NCBI GenBank assembly: GCA_025922995.1
Contig: JAICGT010000050.1
Span: 1-7,631, forward strand
Length of the DNA: 7,631 bases
Direction: 5' to 3'
DNA from: Fimbriimonadales bacterium
GTDB lineage: Bacteria > Armatimonadota > Fimbriimonadia > Fimbriimonadales > ATM1
A program made the position numbers and the translations under genes. Positions 6,353-7,631 of this stretch are shown piece after piece (the first letter of the stretch is position 1; each line of letters begins with the position of its first letter). The notes under the pieces were generated by a model. It made no database searches and was not told the DNA's origin. It was given only the letters and a program-made list of their open reading frames with translations.

Positions 6353-6360
6353 CACCTCTT
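6353..6360 (-). promoter_or_regulatory. Shine-Dalgarno deciding the start of the second ECF sigma gene
   Basis: Minus-strand AAGAGGTG, with AGAGG ending 7 nt before the ATG at 6347. It favours the shorter 198-residue product over the frame that opens at 6416, whose only help would be coupling to the upstream stop. Confidence 0.6.
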
Positions 6361-6415
6361 TTGCGTCGTGGCATTTGAGTAGTGGGGGCACAATCGCCCC
6401 GGTTTGCTAACTTCA

Positions 6416-6895
6416 TTATAACACGTCGGCACCGTCACAGATAATTCCCGCGAAGCCCAAAAGCATTGGAATAGACGTCCGCCCGTACGTAAAAGTCTGT
6501 ACGCGGCTCGTGCGGTTGCCCTCGATCGTCGTGATCTTGTTCGAGGAGACCGAGGCGACGATGCCGCAGTGCCCCTTCCATGAGAACAGCCCGCCGCGAG
6601 CGAAAAACACGAGGTTGCCGGGCTTTGGCTCTTGGGTGAGGAATCCTGCCGCCTTCGCCCAGTTGAACATCTCTCGCGCAGATACGAAGTAGGGAAGGCG
6701 CTTGAGCCCGAGCTTCTCGGTGCTCTCCAAAACGCACCAGCTCGCGAAGGCGGCGCACCACGGTTGTGGCGGCCTCAGCCCGGACGGCTTAAGGTACTTG
6801 GCAACGAACGGCCCTCGGTTGTTCCCGCCGATTTCTCGGGCGCCGGAGCGCATCTCGGCTTTGGCGACGCTAAGAATGGATTTCGATAAGTTCAC
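6416..6895 (-). CDS. CHAP-domain (cysteine, histidine-dependent amidohydrolase/peptidase) protein
   Basis: About 159 residues from GTG 6895. The family includes enzymes that cut peptidoglycan amide or peptide bonds. The putative catalytic Cys is in QPWCAAFASWC (Cys47 from this start), the His in WKGHCGIVASV (His109), and the acidic partner in ITTIEGN (Glu125), in the usual order and spacing; the linking PGNLVFFARG is the typical strand before the His. The first 45 residues (AKAEMRSGAREIGGNNRGPFVAKYL) match the usual lead-in helix of such domains. No signal peptide or membrane segment is convincing, so export is unclear. The start is uncertain: the frame is open to TTG 6952, and no candidate has a good ribosome site. 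The stop overlaps an ATG in the sigma frame (TAATG), and both genes probably share one transcript. Substrate unknown. Confidence 0.78.
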   Translation of the reverse strand: MNLSKSILSVAKAEMRSGAREIGGNNRGPFVAKYLKPSGLRPPQPWCAAFASWCVLESTEKLGLKRLPYFVSAREMFNWAKAAGFLTQEPKPGNLVFFARGGLFSWKGHCGIVASVSSNKITTIEGNRTSRVQTFTYGRTSIPMLLGFAGIICDGADVL

Positions 6896-6992
6896 ACCCC
6901 ATAGGGTCACGAAATAGCAATTTGTCAACCAAAATCGTCGTAACGTTGGCAATGATTCTGATTGCTGCCGCGTCTACTTGGTGGAGGTGCCG

Positions 6993-7364
6993 ATGAAAAA
7001 GCGAGTGAAAGGACCCATGGTCGTACACACCTTAGGCATGGCCAATTCACAGAGGGCGTGGTTCGAAAGTAACCTGCGTGGAGTCACGGTCGAGCTGCGC
7101 CACTTTGGTGAAATCGCAGAATTTGCAGCGGCCACGGCAGACGAGTTGCCGGGAATGGTTGTGGTAGCAGACCCCCCATACTCCGAGGAAGAAGTTCGTC
7201 GGATTCTCGGTGACAAGGATGTAATGATCGTCAAATGTCCGCGAGCCGCCGCGAGCCTCGATCAGGGCTCCAGCCCGCCGGGATCGGCGGCGGCCGTGAT
7301 GACGGGATTCGACCAGATGCCCTCCCTCGATGACACCGATCCTTGGCGCAAGCGACCTATTTGA
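6993..7364 (+). CDS. Small protein of unknown function, possible alpha/beta fold
   Basis: A 123-residue protein whose family I do not recognise. The ATG at 6993 is well supported by GGAGGT (6983-6988) with a 4-nt spacer; an in-frame TTG at 6978 precedes this site and is disfavoured. Four short hydrophobic strands alternate with helix-like stretches: MVVHTLG (residues 9-15), VTVELRHFG (about 31-39), GMVVVAD (54-60) and VMIVKCP (77-83), reminiscent of a Rossmann or degenerate receiver-like layout. However, the Asp after strand three is followed by PPYSEEEV, and no phosphoacceptor pocket is clear. The tail from residue 84 is rich in S, P, G and A, ends DPWRKRPI and is probably disordered. There is no signal peptide. 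It is transcribed divergently from the CHAP gene with 97 nt between the starts. Confidence 0.7.
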   Translation: MKKRVKGPMVVHTLGMANSQRAWFESNLRGVTVELRHFGEIAEFAAATADELPGMVVVADPPYSEEEVRRILGDKDVMIVKCPRAAASLDQGSSPPGSAAAVMTGFDQMPSLDDTDPWRKRPI

Positions 7365-7455
7365 TTCCCCGCGTGCGAGGATTAGGCACATCGATCATTC
7401 GCCTGCCGTTTCTGCTTTGTGCACTTCTTCGGGACGATTCGGTCGGCTGCGTCTA
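7365..7455. other. Short gene-free stretch before the tandem repeat
   Basis: Lies between the stop of the small unknown gene and the first repeat copy. I see no convincing ribosome site, terminator or RNA gene. Frames that cross it run into the repeats and look non-coding. Confidence 0.5.
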
Positions 7456-7631
7456 CGGCTGGGTGGACTTGCCATGGGTGAGACTCCGGCGTGTGGCACG
7501 GTTGAGCAGTCGACAATTCCCGAATAACACTAAATTCCAAACCGCTCGGCTGGGTGGACTTGCCATGGGTGAGACTCCGGCGTGTGGCACGGTTGAGCAG
7601 TCGACAATTCCCGAATAACACTAAATTCCAA
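7456..7631. repeat. Tandem repeat of 91-bp period, at least two copies, running off the window
   Basis: Bases 7456-7540 recur exactly at 7547-7631 (85 of 85 identical). Six bases (ACCGCT, 7541-7546) complete the 91-bp unit; the bases before the first copy (7450-7455) do not match them, so the array starts at 7456. The second copy is cut by the window end, so copy number is unknown. Each unit has a short dyad, TGCCA...TGGCA (7470-7474 with 7494-7498; 7561-7565 with 7585-7589). The period is not a multiple of three, so the same peptide (AMGETPACGTVEQS) appears in two different frames and no one frame reads through. It is probably intergenic, not protein-coding. Confidence 0.9.

Noticed and set aside
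6898..6928. Perfect TTGACA (minus strand, 6928-6923) as a promoter for the CHAP gene
   Set aside because: The best -10 candidates downstream are poor (CCTATG at 17 nt, TATGGG at 19 nt), and the implied transcript would begin at or after the preferred GTG start. Left as unproven.
7500..7507. GTTGAGC inside the repeat, matching the integron core-site pattern GTTRRRY
   Set aside because: No matching RYYYAAC partner was found at the other end of the unit and there are no cassette genes between copies, so an attC site is not supported.
7330..7618. Two small plus-strand frames ending in the same peptide
   Set aside because: They share the peptide only because the 91-bp repeat is present twice; the 91-bp period shifts the frame between copies. 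Neither has a ribosome site, and their beginnings overlap the small unknown gene.
7456..7631. CRISPR array
   Set aside because: Repeat units are 85 bp with only 6 bp between them, which is not CRISPR geometry, and no cas genes are present.

Overview
The window shows a bacterial chromosome segment of moderately high GC with densely packed genes on both strands. It carries one recognisable housekeeping gene (the 3' end of aroC), two ECF-type sigma factors, three secreted beta-propeller proteins, one CHAP-type cell-wall amidase/peptidase-like protein and one small protein of unknown function. There is no tRNA, rRNA, phage, IS or CRISPR signature. A shared C-terminal module on two of the secreted propellers resembles what I recall from proteins of Armatimonadota (Fimbriimonadia). 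That placement comes from memory and is tentative; the sequence itself supports only 'Gram-negative-like or environmental bacterium with a large exported proteome'.

Layout, left to right. Positions 1-315 (+) are the C-terminal 104 residues of chorismate synthase. It converges with, and overlaps by 4 nt, an ECF sigma factor at 312-845 (-). Positions 846-1145 hold no gene, but they carry a set of inverted and direct repeats that would lie in the long 5' leader or promoter of that sigma gene, plus a strong terminator hairpin for the gene upstream. Positions 1146-2768 (-) encode a secreted seven-repeat FG-GAP/VCBS propeller protein. A 117-nt divergent promoter region follows. Positions 2886-4055 and 4068-5675 (+) form a two-gene operon of secreted PQQ-like propeller proteins. 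A 75-nt convergent junction holds a terminator whose U-tract faces the minus-strand gene. Positions 5751-6347 (-) encode a second ECF sigma factor, and 6416-6895 (-) a CHAP-domain protein just upstream of it in the same transcription unit. Positions 6993-7364 (+) encode a small unknown alpha/beta-like protein. Positions 7365-7455 show nothing I can name. From 7456 to the end there is a tandem repeat of 91-bp period whose second copy runs off the window.

How the parts may work together: the FG-GAP protein and the second PQQ-like protein end in the same 145-residue module. It aligns without gaps, has about 62 identical positions by my hand count, and stops at the same W-x-T-R carboxy-terminus in both. 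The two proteins are transcribed divergently around a shared control region, so this looks like a small exported-protein locus using a common C-terminal tag or domain on unrelated propeller types. Neither sigma factor has an adjacent recognisable anti-sigma gene. The second is paired instead with a cell-wall-type CHAP protein, which suggests but does not prove a link to envelope maintenance.
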